Assembly (NCBI GenBank): GCA_963739355.1
Contig: CAVUAD010000005.1
Span: 372,001 to 436,000, forward strand
Direction of reading: 5' to 3'
From: JAWVFM01 sp963739355
GTDB taxonomy: Bacteria > Actinomycetota > Thermoleophilia > Solirubrobacterales > 70-9
DNA length: 64,000 nucleotides
Each line of letters begins with the position of its first letter. Within the stretch, counting starts at the first letter, position 1. The notes beneath the pieces were generated by a model. It was not told the DNA's origin. It saw only the letters and a list, made by a program, of their open reading frames with translations, and did no database searches. The translations under genes and the position numbers were made by a program. This document shows positions 17,102-25,226 of this stretch, piece by piece.

Positions 17102-18096
17102 TGTCACTTCCGAAGCCGGCGGCTCCGCCGCCGTTCAACATCACCCGCTTGAGCCACGTCGTCCTGCACGTACAGGACCTGGCGGCCAGTCGCGCCTTCT
17201 ACGAGGAGCTGATCGGGCTCGTGCCCTCCGCGGCCGACGATCGGCGCGTCTACCTGCGGGGTGTGGAAGAGGCTGCGCATCACAGCCTCGTCCTCGTCGC
17301 AGCGGACGCTCCCTCAGCCGGGCGCCTCGGCTTCCGCGTTGCCTCCGACGGCGATCTTGACGCCGCGCACGAGGCGCTTACGGCGCAGGGCACCGAGTGC
17401 GAGTGGGCGGAGCCTGAACATCAGGGGCGCACGCTGCAGTTCTCCGATGTGGCTGGTGTACCGATGGAGCTGTGCGCGTCGATGCCTGTCGAGCGACGCA
17501 TGCTTCTCGACGATGACCGGCTTCGCGGTGCGGCCGCCGCCCGGATCGATCACCTCCAGGTTCACGTGCCGGACGTCTCGTCCTGGGCGGCGTTCCACGC
17601 CGACAACGGCTTCCGTCTCTCCGAGTACGTGACCCTGGACGGTACGCCCGACGCGATGCTGGTCGGCGCCTTCCTGGCGCGCAAAGGTGATCTGCTGGAT
17701 TTCGTTGGAGTCGGCGGCCTCGGCCCGCGGTTGCATCATTTCGCGTTCGTCGTCCACGATCACAGCACGACTGCCAAGCGCGTCTGTGATCTGGCTTCGG
17801 CGAGCGGCCGGCGGGATGCGGTCGAGTACGGCCCCGGCCGTCACGGCGCCGCTCCCCAGAGCTTCCTCTACCTCCGCGATCCCGACGGTCATCGGGTCGA
17901 GCTCGTCAGCCACGGGTACCAACTCCTGGACCCCGAGGTGGAGCCGGTCGGCTGGTCGCTCGCGGATCCCCGCGGGATCGCGACCTGGGGCCCGCTTCCG
18001 ACGCCGGAATGGTTCGTCGAGGCGTCCGAGTTCGAGGGCATCGAGCCCAGCGCCCCCGCCGCGCCCGGTGAGGAGCCGCAGCCCGCCCGCTCCTGA
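17101..18096 (+). CDS. extradiol ring-cleavage dioxygenase (VOC type I)
   Basis: A 331-residue two-domain VOC protein of the catechol 2,3-dioxygenase / homoprotocatechuate 2,3-dioxygenase type. The N-terminal VOC domain starts at ITRLSHVVLHVQD. The C-terminal domain holds the metal triad His151 (RIDHLQVHVPD), His213 (LHHFAFVVHD) and Glu267 (GHRVELVSHGY), in the spacing seen in Fe/Mn extradiol enzymes. It should open a catechol ring next to the hydroxyls with O2. GAGGAGG sits just before the ATG. It lies between the hydroxylase and the SDR, so the cassette covers hydroxylation and cleavage. Confidence 0.9.
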   Translation: MSLPKPAAPPPFNITRLSHVVLHVQDLAASRAFYEELIGLVPSAADDRRVYLRGVEEAAHHSLVLVAADAPSAGRLGFRVASDGDLDAAHEALTAQGTECEWAEPEHQGRTLQFSDVAGVPMELCASMPVERRMLLDDDRLRGAAAARIDHLQVHVPDVSSWAAFHADNGFRLSEYVTLDGTPDAMLVGAFLARKGDLLDFVGVGGLGPRLHHFAFVVHDHSTTAKRVCDLASASGRRDAVEYGPGRHGAAPQSFLYLRDPDGHRVELVSHGYQLLDPEVEPVGWSLADPRGIATWGPLPTPEWFVEASEFEGIEPSAPAAPGEEPQPARS

Positions 18097-18146
18097 TCAA
18101 GACGCGCGTCTGCCACCACCAATCGAGCGAAGGACGAGGGCATTCA

Positions 18147-18929
18147 ATGAATCTGGGAATCGAGGGCCGCAGCGCGATCCTCTGCGGCTCGAGCCGCGGC
18201 CTCGGCCGTGCGTGTGCGGAGTCGCTCGCGGCCGAAGGGGTGGACGTCGTCATCAACGGCCGCGAGGCCGAGCAGGTGCACGCAACGGCCGAGGAGCTCG
18301 CGGCGCGGTTCCCGCAGGTGCGCGTCCACCCGGTCGTTGCCGATGTCACGGATCCGGCCGGCCGTGAGGCACTGATCGCCGCTTGTCCCGAAGCCGACAT
18401 CCTGCTCACCAACAACGCTGGGCCGTCGCCCGGAGCGTTTCTGCAATGGGAACAGGAGGATTGGGCGGCCGCGCTGGATTCGAACCTCACCGCCGCACTG
18501 ATGACGATCCGCGCCGTCCTTCCGGGCATGCGGGAGCGACAATTCGGGCGAATCCTGAACGTCGGCTCGGCGATGGTGACGACCCCACATTCGCTGATGG
18601 CCCTCTCGAGCGCCCCCCGCGCCGGGCTGCTGGCGGTAAGCAAGGGGCTCGCGCGGGAGGTCGCCGCCGATAACGTGACGATCAACACGATGCTGCCGGA
18701 GCGATTCGACACCGATCGGCAGGTCTTCATGGCGAGGCGCTCAGCCGAAGCCCAGGGGATCACCTACCAGGAGGCACGCGAGCAGATCGTCGCGGCGCTT
18801 CCCGCCCGGCGGTTCGGACGGCCCGAGGAGTTCGGGGCGATGTGCGCTTTTCTCTGCGGCGATACCGCGGGCTTCGTCTCGGGCAACGCGATCCACCTGG
18901 ACGGCGCGAGCTACGCCGGACTCGTCTGA
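18147..18929 (+). CDS. SDR-family oxidoreductase with altered catalytic site
   Basis: A 260-residue classical-SDR-like protein. GSSRGLGRACAESLA is the cofactor motif, NNAGPSPG the NAG motif, and LNVGSAMV supplies the catalytic Ser region. Where YxxxK is expected the sequence reads SSAPRAGLLAVSK, so Tyr is Ser and Lys is Arg. This pattern is known in a subset of FabG-like SDRs with uncertain activity. The C-terminal FVSGNAIHLDGA is normal. It is the last gene of the aromatic cassette and may act on the ring-cleavage product, or bind it. It converges with the TetR gene. Confidence 0.85.
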   Translation: MNLGIEGRSAILCGSSRGLGRACAESLAAEGVDVVINGREAEQVHATAEELAARFPQVRVHPVVADVTDPAGREALIAACPEADILLTNNAGPSPGAFLQWEQEDWAAALDSNLTAALMTIRAVLPGMRERQFGRILNVGSAMVTTPHSLMALSSAPRAGLLAVSKGLAREVAADNVTINTMLPERFDTDRQVFMARRSAEAQGITYQEAREQIVAALPARRFGRPEEFGAMCAFLCGDTAGFVSGNAIHLDGASYAGLV

Positions 18930-18951
18930 GCCGGCGCGGACGGCCTTCGCG

Positions 18952-19695
18952 TCAGGCAGGATCAGCGGCAGGGTCCGCATGGGCCTGGTCCAGCGTCGCG
19001 CTCACGGGCGGCGGCTCCCACGTGCCCATTCGCCCGCGCACCGTCTGCGTGACTGAGGTCGCGCGCCTCCTCGCGACGCCGAGCAGTCGCAGCTGTCCGG
19101 CAGCGATGAAGTCACCGACGTCGTCTGGGTCTTGCCCGGCCAGAGCCGAGCGCGCACCGACTCCGAACATCGCGATGAACACTCCGACCAGGTACCGAGA
19201 GGGCTCGTGCACGGGGAACTCGCCGGACTCTCCGCCCTCGCGAATGTGGTCCGCGAGTTGTACTGCTGCGTCCTGGATAACCGCATTTCGCTTCTCGAAG
19301 TACTCGGCCAGGATCGAACCCAATTCGTGATTCGAGCCGACCGTTCTCATCACCCCGAACGCACCGATCGCAATGCGCTCGGCGCCGCTCACATCCCGCT
19401 GCATCTCCTCGAGGGTTTGGGCCAGTTCGGCGAGGACGAGGCCGCCGATCGCATACTCGAGCTCTTCCTTGTCGGCGAAATAGCGATAGAAGGTCCCGTT
19501 GGATACGCCGGCCGTTTGGGTCACCTGGAGCACCGAAGTCTCCGCGATGCCCTGCTGCCCAAAGACCGTCATAGCGGTCCGGATGAGATGCTCGCGTCGG
19601 GCGTCCGGGTCCAGGCGAGACCGTTTGGCGCGCCCACCGTCCCCGGATTCGGCACTACCCCGTCTACCCTTGCGCGGGCCTGTCGCTGGCGACAC
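18952..19695 (-). CDS. TetR-family transcriptional regulator
   Basis: A 247-residue regulator. After a 30-residue Arg/Gly-rich leader, the HTH domain runs from DARREHLIRTAMTVFGQQG through AETSVLQVTQTAGVSNGTFYRYFADKEEL, a textbook TetR recognition helix. The rest is the helical ligand-binding domain. The frame starts with GTG at 19695; a later start is possible because the leader is unusual. It faces the aromatic cassette tail to tail. The palindrome at 15229-15252 over the cassette promoter is the obvious candidate operator, so it likely represses the cassette until an aromatic inducer binds. Confidence 0.87.
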   Translation of the reverse strand: MSPATGPRKGRRGSAESGDGGRAKRSRLDPDARREHLIRTAMTVFGQQGIAETSVLQVTQTAGVSNGTFYRYFADKEELEYAIGGLVLAELAQTLEEMQRDVSGAERIAIGAFGVMRTVGSNHELGSILAEYFEKRNAVIQDAAVQLADHIREGGESGEFPVHEPSRYLVGVFIAMFGVGARSALAGQDPDDVGDFIAAGQLRLLGVARRRATSVTQTVRGRMGTWEPPPVSATLDQAHADPAADPA

Positions 19696-19855
19696 GGGAT
19701 GAGGGTACCAACCCGGACCACCCTAATGAGGGGACTATCAACAACGGCTACAAGTCATCCAGCAGTAATTACGCGGTCTAGGTCAGAGCACCTCAGGCGA
19801 GGGAAGCGGAGCCGAGCAAACCGCGGAACCCCTTCGAGCCGCGATCCTGGGCAAA

Positions 19856-20014
19856 TACGAAACCGAAGGTCACAGGTTCGAATCCTGTCCGGCGCGCTTC
19901 CAGCTTTCTGGCGAACAACCCCCTGCAAGGCGGCGGGTTCGCGTGATCGCGAGCCGGTCCCTGTTCAGGGTGCATGCAGCCTGCCCAGCGCCCAGGGCGA
20001 CACCGAACCATCGC
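19856..20014 (+). repeat. 159-bp direct repeat, copy 1 (tRNA-Arg 3' fragment plus 119 bp)
   Basis: The first 40 bp (19856-19895) equal positions 14402-14441 of the tRNA-Arg gene with one change (G to C), giving an att-like duplicate. The next 119 bp have no match next to the intact tRNA but recur after the third fragment at 22351-22509. The two 159-bp copies have equal length and about 8 mismatches. It marks the right end of the interval carrying the toxin-antitoxin pair and the aromatic cassette. Confidence 0.85.
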
Positions 20015-20590
20015 GCAGTTGCCAGGCCCGGCCATTCTTCGGGTATTCCGGAGCGAAAGGCCGAGGCACAGGGCGGCGTTCTGGGCCCTCCCCGATCGGT
20101 GAGGGCGACGGGGCGCCGACCTGCCAGAATCCGCGCAATGCGACTTCATCGGACAGCCGCCGTCGGCGTCGACCTTCAGGAACCGACCGGCCCGCTCGCT
20201 CTTTCCTGACGTCGCCATCACTCAACCAAAGTTGCTTGGGATGCGTAGGACGCTACCAAAGGTTTCGGCGGTTTCCTTTGCTTAACGGTGAACAGCCAAA
20301 GGCGCTTTGGCTTCACCGCCCTGGTGCCCGCCCCGGACAGCTCCTTCGCTGGCGCGAAGCAACGAGACTTGAAACGGCTTTCGATGCCGCGCCGCCCGTT
20401 GCCTCCGCCATCTGCACGGAGCGGCACGGTCCGGCCGCGTACGGCACGCGGCGGCACCTGTAACAAGCGTCCGCGGGCGACTCGGCTGGATTCGGCCGCT
20501 TGTTGCGCCTCCGCTGCTACAGAACGGCTACACGCGCCGAAGGGGGGGTCGCAAACCGCATAACCATGCGGGTCCAGTCACGCCGAGCGA
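20015..20590. other. non-coding stretch between tRNA-Arg fragments
   Basis: No gene is supported here. The open frames are short, Arg/Pro-rich and lack ribosome sites. The only structure seen is the hairpin at 20286-20318. The content may be remnant DNA of a decayed integrated element. Confidence 0.5.
20286..20318. other. long hairpin in non-coding island DNA
   Basis: CGGTGAACAGCCAAAG, a GCG loop and CTTTGGCTTCACCG form a 14-bp stem with a single 2-nt bulge. It could be a terminator without a T-run, a folded transcript or a recombination end; the sequence alone does not decide. Confidence 0.5.
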
Positions 20591-20636
20591 TCGGTCTACG
20601 AAACCGAAGGTCACAGGTTCGAATCCTGTCGGGCGC
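20591..20636 (+). repeat. tRNA-Arg 3' fragment (att-like), copy 2
   Basis: 46 bp identical to 14396-14441 of the tRNA-Arg gene, from the anticodon stem to the acceptor 3' strand. The 5' half is missing and the flank does not restore a cloverleaf, so it is not a tRNA gene. It is probably an attachment-site duplicate. Confidence 0.85.
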
Positions 20637-20789
20637 GTTGAGGAAACCGCCGGTAGTCGCCACTTTCCGCTTCAGCCGGACTTCAGGGCTGATGAAGTCC
20701 GCCCCCGTACCGCCCCCGCCGTTTGCTCCGTCAGCGGTTCGAATGAGCCTGGCCATACGAGCCGAACGCCGAGCGGTGGGAACGGGGTT

Positions 20790-20930
20790 CAGGCGTCCGC
20801 TGTCCGCTGGGCTGAGAAGCAGGGCGCGAAGCTGGCCGAGCTGATCGAGACGGTCCTCGACGAACTTGACCTGACGGAAGCGCGCGCGGCGCTCGTCCTG
20901 AGTGAGCCCGGGGCCGGGAAAAAGGAGTAG
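20790..20930 (+). pseudogene. coding-like 3' remnant of an unidentified gene
   Basis: The frame ending TAG at 20928-20930 reads as a plausible soluble helical C-terminus (RWAEKQGAKLAELIETVLD, then ELDLTEARAALVLSEPGAG, then KKE). The frame stays open back into the tRNA fragment but has no start codon or ribosome site. An AAGGAG directly before its stop lies 7 nt ahead of a 19-codon ATG frame at 20935 that soon stops. It is probably a truncated gene left at the att-like junction. Confidence 0.35.
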
Positions 20931-21013
20931 GCCAATGGCAGAGCCAGATCTTCTGGCGTTGTGCAGCGCCGAGGCGCTGGGCTCAGCCGCCTGAGGATGG
21001 GCCGCTCGGCCCA

Positions 21014-21042
21014 TTGAACTCCCGCGCGTTGGGGGGTATGCT
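21014..21042 (+). promoter_or_regulatory. sigma-A-type promoter, probably leaderless
   Basis: TTGAAC (21014-21019), a 17-nt spacer, then TATGCT (21037-21042), which ends 8 nt before the ATG at 21051. Transcription would start at or within a few bases of the start codon. Confidence 0.6.
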
Positions 21043-21050
21043 CGTTTGCC

Positions 21051-22187
21051 ATGGGGAGGCTGATGCTCAACCGGGCGAGCGTCGCATTCATGCTCGCGGC
21101 CCTGCTGGCGGCCGCCGCGATCGTGACGCCTGCGGCCGGCGGCAAGAAGGGCGGCGGCAAGAAGCCGGATCTGAAGATGCAGAAGGTCGATGGCGTACCG
21201 CATGAGGCCGAGGACGGAGACGCCGCGACCGTCGAGGCCAAGGTCAAGAACGTGGGCAAGGCCAAGGCCGAGAAGTCCAAGATCAGCCTCTATCTCTCGT
21301 CCGACAAGAGCAAGTCCACGGAGGACGACAAGCTCCCGGGCAAGAAGCCGGTTCCGAAGGTCAAGCCGGGCAAGTCCACCACCGTGAAGGTGGGCACCAA
21401 GCTGGGTGGAAGCGACGGCGACTGGTACGTGATCGCCTGCGCCAGCAAGGCCAAGAAGGAGAAGAAGGGCGGTAACAACTGCAAGGCCTCGCGCAAACTG
21501 ACGATCGGGTCATCCTCGGATCCGGGCGGCGGCCCGTGGCCACAGCGGTACGAGGGCACGTTCACCGCCAGCTTCAGCCTCGATCAGAACTCCGAGAACC
21601 CGGGGAAGGGCCTGGTCGGAGCGGAGGATTTCAGCGGCGCGATGAGCGGGGACCTGGTTCTGACCAGGCAGCCCGGCGACCTCCCCTATGGCCCCGGCAG
21701 GCCCTGGCACTACGAGAGCTCGGGCTCCCTCGAGTGGTCGGGCAACGACACCACGAGCTACCAGGACGGCTCGGACAGCGAGGACTGCAGCGGCCAGGGG
21801 TCCGGGGAGAAGGCGATCAATCCTTTTGCCGGCGTCTCGACACAGCGCTATGCGTTCGTCGTTCCCGACCGCGACTTCTCGCCCGGAACGAAGTACGCGA
21901 CGTTCGGCGACGAGGCCAGCGACCTCAAGTTCGAGGGGACTTGCACCTCCACCTCAACCCCCGGCCCGTACAACGGAGATCGCTCCCCGGTATTCCCGGC
22001 GATCCTGCCGCGGGACTACGACGACGACTGCCGTCTGAAGGGCGGCAGCTATGTCGTGAAGCCCGACGGCAGCCTCGCCGGCACTGACAGCTGTAAGTTC
22101 GACTACGACTACACCCTGGGCAACGGCAGCCACTTCGTGGGGACCAATACCGCCACCTGGTCCTGGAACCTGGTTCCGGTCGGTTGA
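21051..22187 (+). CDS. exported protein with CARDB-like domain
   Basis: A 378-residue secreted protein. Its signal peptide (core VAFMLAALLAAAAIV, cleavage near residue 29) leads to a Lys/Gly linker. Next is a CARDB-like adhesion domain at about residues 38-145 (DLKMQKVDGVPHEAEDGDAA, then VEAKVKNVGKAKAEKSKISLYLSSD), and then an unrecognised C-terminal domain with three or four cysteine pairs (residues 160-378). It is placed between two tRNA-Arg fragments, so it may be cargo of an integrated element. The 5' end looks leaderless. Function unknown; an extracellular binding role is possible. Confidence 0.75.
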   Translation: MGRLMLNRASVAFMLAALLAAAAIVTPAAGGKKGGGKKPDLKMQKVDGVPHEAEDGDAATVEAKVKNVGKAKAEKSKISLYLSSDKSKSTEDDKLPGKKPVPKVKPGKSTTVKVGTKLGGSDGDWYVIACASKAKKEKKGGNNCKASRKLTIGSSSDPGGGPWPQRYEGTFTASFSLDQNSENPGKGLVGAEDFSGAMSGDLVLTRQPGDLPYGPGRPWHYESSGSLEWSGNDTTSYQDGSDSEDCSGQGSGEKAINPFAGVSTQRYAFVVPDRDFSPGTKYATFGDEASDLKFEGTCTSTSTPGPYNGDRSPVFPAILPRDYDDDCRLKGGSYVVKPDGSLAGTDSCKFDYDYTLGNGSHFVGTNTATWSWNLVPVG

Positions 22188-22348
22188 GTCCCCGCGGCGG
22201 GTCGCGCGCCCCCGTCCCGCCCCCGTGAGAAGCGGTAAGTGCCGGATCAATGCGGGGAACACCGGCGCATCCGAATTGGCTCTGCATGCGGCCAAAGCCC
22301 CCAACCACAGCCAGGATCAGAGTCGCGTCGCGGAGCCGGACCTACGGT

Positions 22349-22390
22349 TCTACGAAACCGAAGGTCACAGGTTCGAATCCTGTCGGGCGC
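22349..22390 (+). repeat. tRNA-Arg 3' fragment (att-like), copy 3
   Basis: 42 bp identical to 14400-14441 of the tRNA-Arg gene. Like copy 2 it lacks the 5' half of a tRNA. It forms the start of the second 159-bp repeat and is the outermost att-like copy seen. Confidence 0.85.
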
Positions 22391-22509
22391 GCTCCCAGCT
22401 TCCTGGCGAGCAACCCCCTGCAAGGCGGCGGGTTCGCGTGATCGCGAGCCGGTCCCTGTTCAGGGTGCATGCAGCCTGTTCAGCGCCCTGGGCGTCACCG
22501 AACCATCGC
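22351..22509 (+). repeat. 159-bp direct repeat, copy 2
   Basis: The same length as 19856-20014 and about 95% identical, with 8 differences mainly in the second half. The 119 bp beyond the tRNA fragment contain small palindromes (CCCTGTTCAGGG, GCATGC). Two copies 2.5 kb apart could recombine or reflect repeated integration into the same flank. Confidence 0.85.
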
Positions 22510-22621
22510 CCGCGTCCATGAGGAAGAGCCGGCGTTCAAGGTCAAGTTCAACCGCAAGGGCACAATCGCCAGGGGCTCGGTCCGGTGCACGGGGCGCCCG
22601 CGGCCTGGTGGCCGGCGACGG
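22510..22621 (+). other. possible degraded exported-protein tail
   Basis: One frame after the repeat reads EEPAFKVKFNRKGTIARG then SVRCTGR, resembling the C-terminal beta strands of exported Lys-rich proteins, with no start codon. It is probably a remnant cut by the repeat boundary; the evidence is weak. Confidence 0.25.
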
Positions 22622-22627
22622 TAGGGT
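22622..22627 (+). promoter_or_regulatory. -10 box of a probably leaderless transcript
   Basis: TAGGGT ends 6 nt before the ATG at 22634. Confidence 0.45.
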
Positions 22628-22633
22628 CGAGGG

Positions 22634-23317
22634 ATGCCGTTGGCCGAGTCTGACCAAGGAGATGATGGAGCCGCCCCAGAATCGGGCTTCGTCGAGCGCG
22701 TTCATCTTCACCTGGAGCTGCTCGCCACGATCCTGCTCGCCTTCGCGGCGGTGGCGACGGCCTGGAGCTCGTACCAGTCCGCGCGCTGGAGCGGCGTCCA
22801 GGCGATCGACTTCAGCAACGCGAACGCGGCGCGAGTCGAATCGACGGCCGCCTCGACCCGAGCCGGCCAGCAGACGCAGGTCGACGTGCTCACATTCACT
22901 CAGTGGGTGAACGCCTACGCAAACGACGACCAGCGCCTGGTCCGCTTCTACTTCCAGCGCTTCCGCCCCGAGTTCAAGCCTGCGATGCGCGCCTGGGTGG
23001 CGACTCATCCGCTGAAGAACCCGGCTGCGCCGCCGACACCGTTTGCGATGCCGCAGTACAAGCTCGCCGAGGCCGAGAAAGCCAAGGAACTGCTCGCCAC
23101 CGCCGACAGCGAGGGCGCGGCTGCCCGCCAGTCGAACCAGCGCTCCGACAACTATGTGCTCGCGGTGGTCCTTTTCGCCGCGGCGCTGTTCTTCGCCGGG
23201 ATCAGCACCAAGCTTCGGGGCCCGGGTCACCGCACCGCGCTGCTGGCACTCGGATATCTCCTCTTCTTCGGCACGCTGATCTGGGTGATCACCTTTCCCG
23301 TGACGGTCGCGGTTTGA
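22634..23317 (+). CDS. membrane protein of unknown function (three TM segments)
   Basis: A 227-residue protein. An acidic N-terminus leads to the first hydrophobic segment (LHLELLATILLAFAAVATAW, about residues 25-45). A large soluble loop rich in helices, including AEAEKAKELLATADSEGAA, follows, then two closing TM segments (VLAVVLFAAALFFAGIS and ALLALGYLLFFGTLIWVI). The loop probably lies outside or forms a coiled coil. It is the first gene beyond the att-like repeats, so it is probably back in core chromosome. Confidence 0.75.
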   Translation: MPLAESDQGDDGAAPESGFVERVHLHLELLATILLAFAAVATAWSSYQSARWSGVQAIDFSNANAARVESTAASTRAGQQTQVDVLTFTQWVNAYANDDQRLVRFYFQRFRPEFKPAMRAWVATHPLKNPAAPPTPFAMPQYKLAEAEKAKELLATADSEGAAARQSNQRSDNYVLAVVLFAAALFFAGISTKLRGPGHRTALLALGYLLFFGTLIWVITFPVTVAV

Positions 23318-23406
23318 GGCGCGATACCTGAGGCGGACCTCAGATCTCGAAGGCGGCCGGGCGACCGGGGCAGCGCCGTGACGTTCATGAAGGTCCGTTG
23401 CCCCGA

Positions 23407-23412
23407 TAGTGT
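23407..23412 (+). promoter_or_regulatory. -10 box of a probably leaderless transcript
   Basis: TAGTGT ends 7 nt before the ATG at 23420; the identical hexamer and spacing recur before 26889. Confidence 0.45.
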
Positions 23413-23419
23413 TCCGGCG

Positions 23420-24244
23420 ATGAATGGATGGACTGGTCTGCGCGTCGCCGTCGCGATTGGCGCGCTTGGGGTGGGGCTCTCGTTCGCGGTCACCTCCGCC
23501 TACGGCAGCGACACGTTCGTCCTCAAGAACCAGTCGCAGTCCGCGTCGCTGATCGGGACGTCGCTGTGGGGGAGGGGCAACACGATGCCCGCCGGGTGCA
23601 GGACCGGGCCGTTCCCCGGCCAGACCGAGACGGCCTTCACCTTCAAGCCTGGGAACGTCGGATCGATCACCCTGACCCGGAACCCGTTCTCGGACTGCCC
23701 CCCCGCGATCAACCCGCTGATCGACAACGACATCCAGGGTCCGGGGGTCAGCAGCGGCACCTGGGTTTGGATCCCCGTGGACCCGGTCGTCGGTGACGCC
23801 TATCTCACCTGCGACGTCCTCTCCGAGCACGGCTCGGACGCCGACATCGTCGCCGTGACGGACGGGAAGACCTGCACCTTCGCCGACGCGAACAGCACCA
23901 CCGCCGGGCGGTTCAGCTCGTCGGCCGCCCCGATCCGCAAGGGGAAGGCCGTGGCGTACGTGCACCACTACGCCGGCACGAAGCACGGGCAGCACGGCCG
24001 GGGGCGCTACGCGGTGGTCATCCGCAACATGCACGGCCATGTCCTGGGACGGGAGGAGAAGACGCTCTCCCTCGGCAGGTCCCAGCGCATACACGTGCCG
24101 GTGACCCGGAGCATCCGGCGGCGCGTCGCCAAGCACGGCTCCGTGCGGGCCAGGGCCATCATCAAGCGGATCGACGGCAAGCGCGGCCACGGCGATCACA
24201 CCACCCTCCGGATCATCAAGGACTCCAAGAGGGTCCCCTTCTGA
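23420..24244 (+). CDS. exported protein with basic C-terminus, unknown function
   Basis: A 274-residue secreted protein. The signal peptide VAVAIGALGVGLSFAVTSA ends near residue 28, and the start at 23420 puts it at the N-terminus (an ATG at 23378 would add 14 residues). The first half (30-165) contains paired cysteines and beta-rich segments; the last 100 residues are His/Arg/Lys-rich, with VTRSIRRRVAKHGSVRARAI, a pattern seen in bacterial Ig-like tails. No catalytic motif is recognised. Confidence 0.72.
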   Translation: MNGWTGLRVAVAIGALGVGLSFAVTSAYGSDTFVLKNQSQSASLIGTSLWGRGNTMPAGCRTGPFPGQTETAFTFKPGNVGSITLTRNPFSDCPPAINPLIDNDIQGPGVSSGTWVWIPVDPVVGDAYLTCDVLSEHGSDADIVAVTDGKTCTFADANSTTAGRFSSSAAPIRKGKAVAYVHHYAGTKHGQHGRGRYAVVIRNMHGHVLGREEKTLSLGRSQRIHVPVTRSIRRRVAKHGSVRARAIIKRIDGKRGHGDHTTLRIIKDSKRVPF

Positions 24245-24278
24245 GCCCGGCGCGAACGAGGCGACACCTAACCGTCCC

Positions 24279-24407
24279 CATCGGCGCTGCCTTCACGATC
24301 GCTCGAGCCGCTGGCTGCGCGACTACAACGAAGAGCGACCCCACTCAGCGATCGGGGACCGGCCGCTGATCAGTCGTGTTCACGACGTGTTGGGTCAGGA
24401 CAACTAG
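24279..24407 (+). pseudogene. 3' fragment of an IS481-type transposase
   Basis: The frame reads SSRWLRDYNEERPHSAIG, then DRPLISRVHDVLGQDN and stop. This is the characteristic C-terminus of DDE transposases of the IS481/IS3 type (the YNxxRPHSA motif). Nothing upstream in any frame continues it and no terminal repeats were seen, so it is an insertion-sequence remnant. Its stop codon overlaps the stop of the convergent gene at 24404. Confidence 0.75.
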
Positions 24408-24838
24408 CTCCCGGCGTAAGTGAGCTTGCCTGTCGTCTTCGGGCCGCAGCCCTTGAGCTTCATCGAGTACCTGGCCTTCTTACGCGAGGTGAACTTGCCC
24501 TTGAGCTCGAAGTCCTTTGTGGACTGCCCGGCCGGCGGCGTGGTGGCCCCGATCAGCTTGAACTTCTTCTTCTTGTTGATCGCGATCGGGATCGGCGGGT
24601 TACTGAAGTTGTGATAGCCGCTCCGGTTTCCACAGCGCCAGAAGATCGTGACCTTCTTCAGCTTCTTGCCCTTGGCCACCTTGAACTGGACCGAGGAGAG
24701 GTTGTTCTCGTCATTGGGGTCGACCGCAGCCGAGAACCAACTGCCCGACTTCGGCTTGAAGGCGTTCGCGGGAACTGCGACCGTCAGCACCGCAAGCGCC
24801 ACAAAAAGGAAACCAACCAGGGTTCTGCCCCTTGCCAT
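24404..24838 (-). CDS. exported Lys-rich protein of unknown function
   Basis: A 144-residue secreted protein. The signal peptide VGFLFVALAVLTVAVPANA ends at about residue 26. The mature part is beta-strand-like and Lys-rich, with two cysteines (WRCGNRSG and KGCGPKTTG) and Lys-rich turns. AAGGAGGG precedes the ATG. Composition resembles the other exported proteins in the window. Its last codons abut a transposase fragment, so the C-terminus may have been altered by that insertion. Confidence 0.72.
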   Translation of the reverse strand: MARGRTLVGFLFVALAVLTVAVPANAFKPKSGSWFSAAVDPNDENNLSSVQFKVAKGKKLKKVTIFWRCGNRSGYHNFSNPPIPIAINKKKKFKLIGATTPPAGQSTKDFELKGKFTSRKKARYSMKLKGCGPKTTGKLTYAGS

Positions 24839-25051
24839 CCTGCCGCCCTCCTTGAATTCGCTTACGCGTCTCAGCGACTGGCGAACAGACTATATATCTG
24901 TATCTGCCCGATTCGGGCTCAGCCGGCAAGTGAGCGGGGAAGCTGCATGACGAAGGGTCCGAAAGCCTTCCGGCTAACCAGAACTCGGGTGGTGTCAGCA
25001 CTCTGACCAACGCCCGCCGGCGCTGCTAGGAGGGCTGTTAGCTTCGACGTT

Positions 25052-25200
25052 GTGCGCAGGGAGCGGTCGTGCAACTGGTTGCGAGCGGTGGGGATCCTCA
25101 TCGCGGCGACCGCCGCGCTCGTGGGAGCGCCCGCGGCCGGAGCCGCCGCCGGCGACCTCACCTACCAGGACTGCGTAGGCGGCTCCGGAGGCCTGCGCGA
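25052..25200 (+). pseudogene. N-terminal part (signal peptide) of the beta-propeller gene, frameshifted
   Basis: A GTG frame with a signal peptide (LRAVGILIAATAALVGAPAA) followed by GDLTYQDCVGGSGG. This matches the start of the repeats in the adjacent frame (compare GELTFEDC). The frame then diverges; the next frame continues in register as ACASTGTSTSLGMRNLSD. The two are separated by a +1 shift near 25190-25200, so this is the missing 5' end of the gene at 25227. Confidence 0.75.
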
Positions 25201-25226
25201 GCACCGGCACCTCGACCAGCCTCGGC

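Noticed and set aside
20218..20466. 82-residue minus-strand protein in the non-coding island stretch
   Set aside because: No ribosome site, low complexity, and it runs through the hairpin at 20286-20318.
20591..20636. A second tRNA-Arg gene
   Set aside because: Only the 3' half matches; the 5' acceptor strand and D-arm are absent, so no cloverleaf can form. The same holds for 19856 and 22349.
19793..22521. Frames reading through the tRNA fragments (RNRRSQVRILSGALPA, ARRTGFEPVTFGF and similar)
   Set aside because: They are translations of tRNA-derived repeats with no coding signals; the repeat copies explain their similarity to each other.
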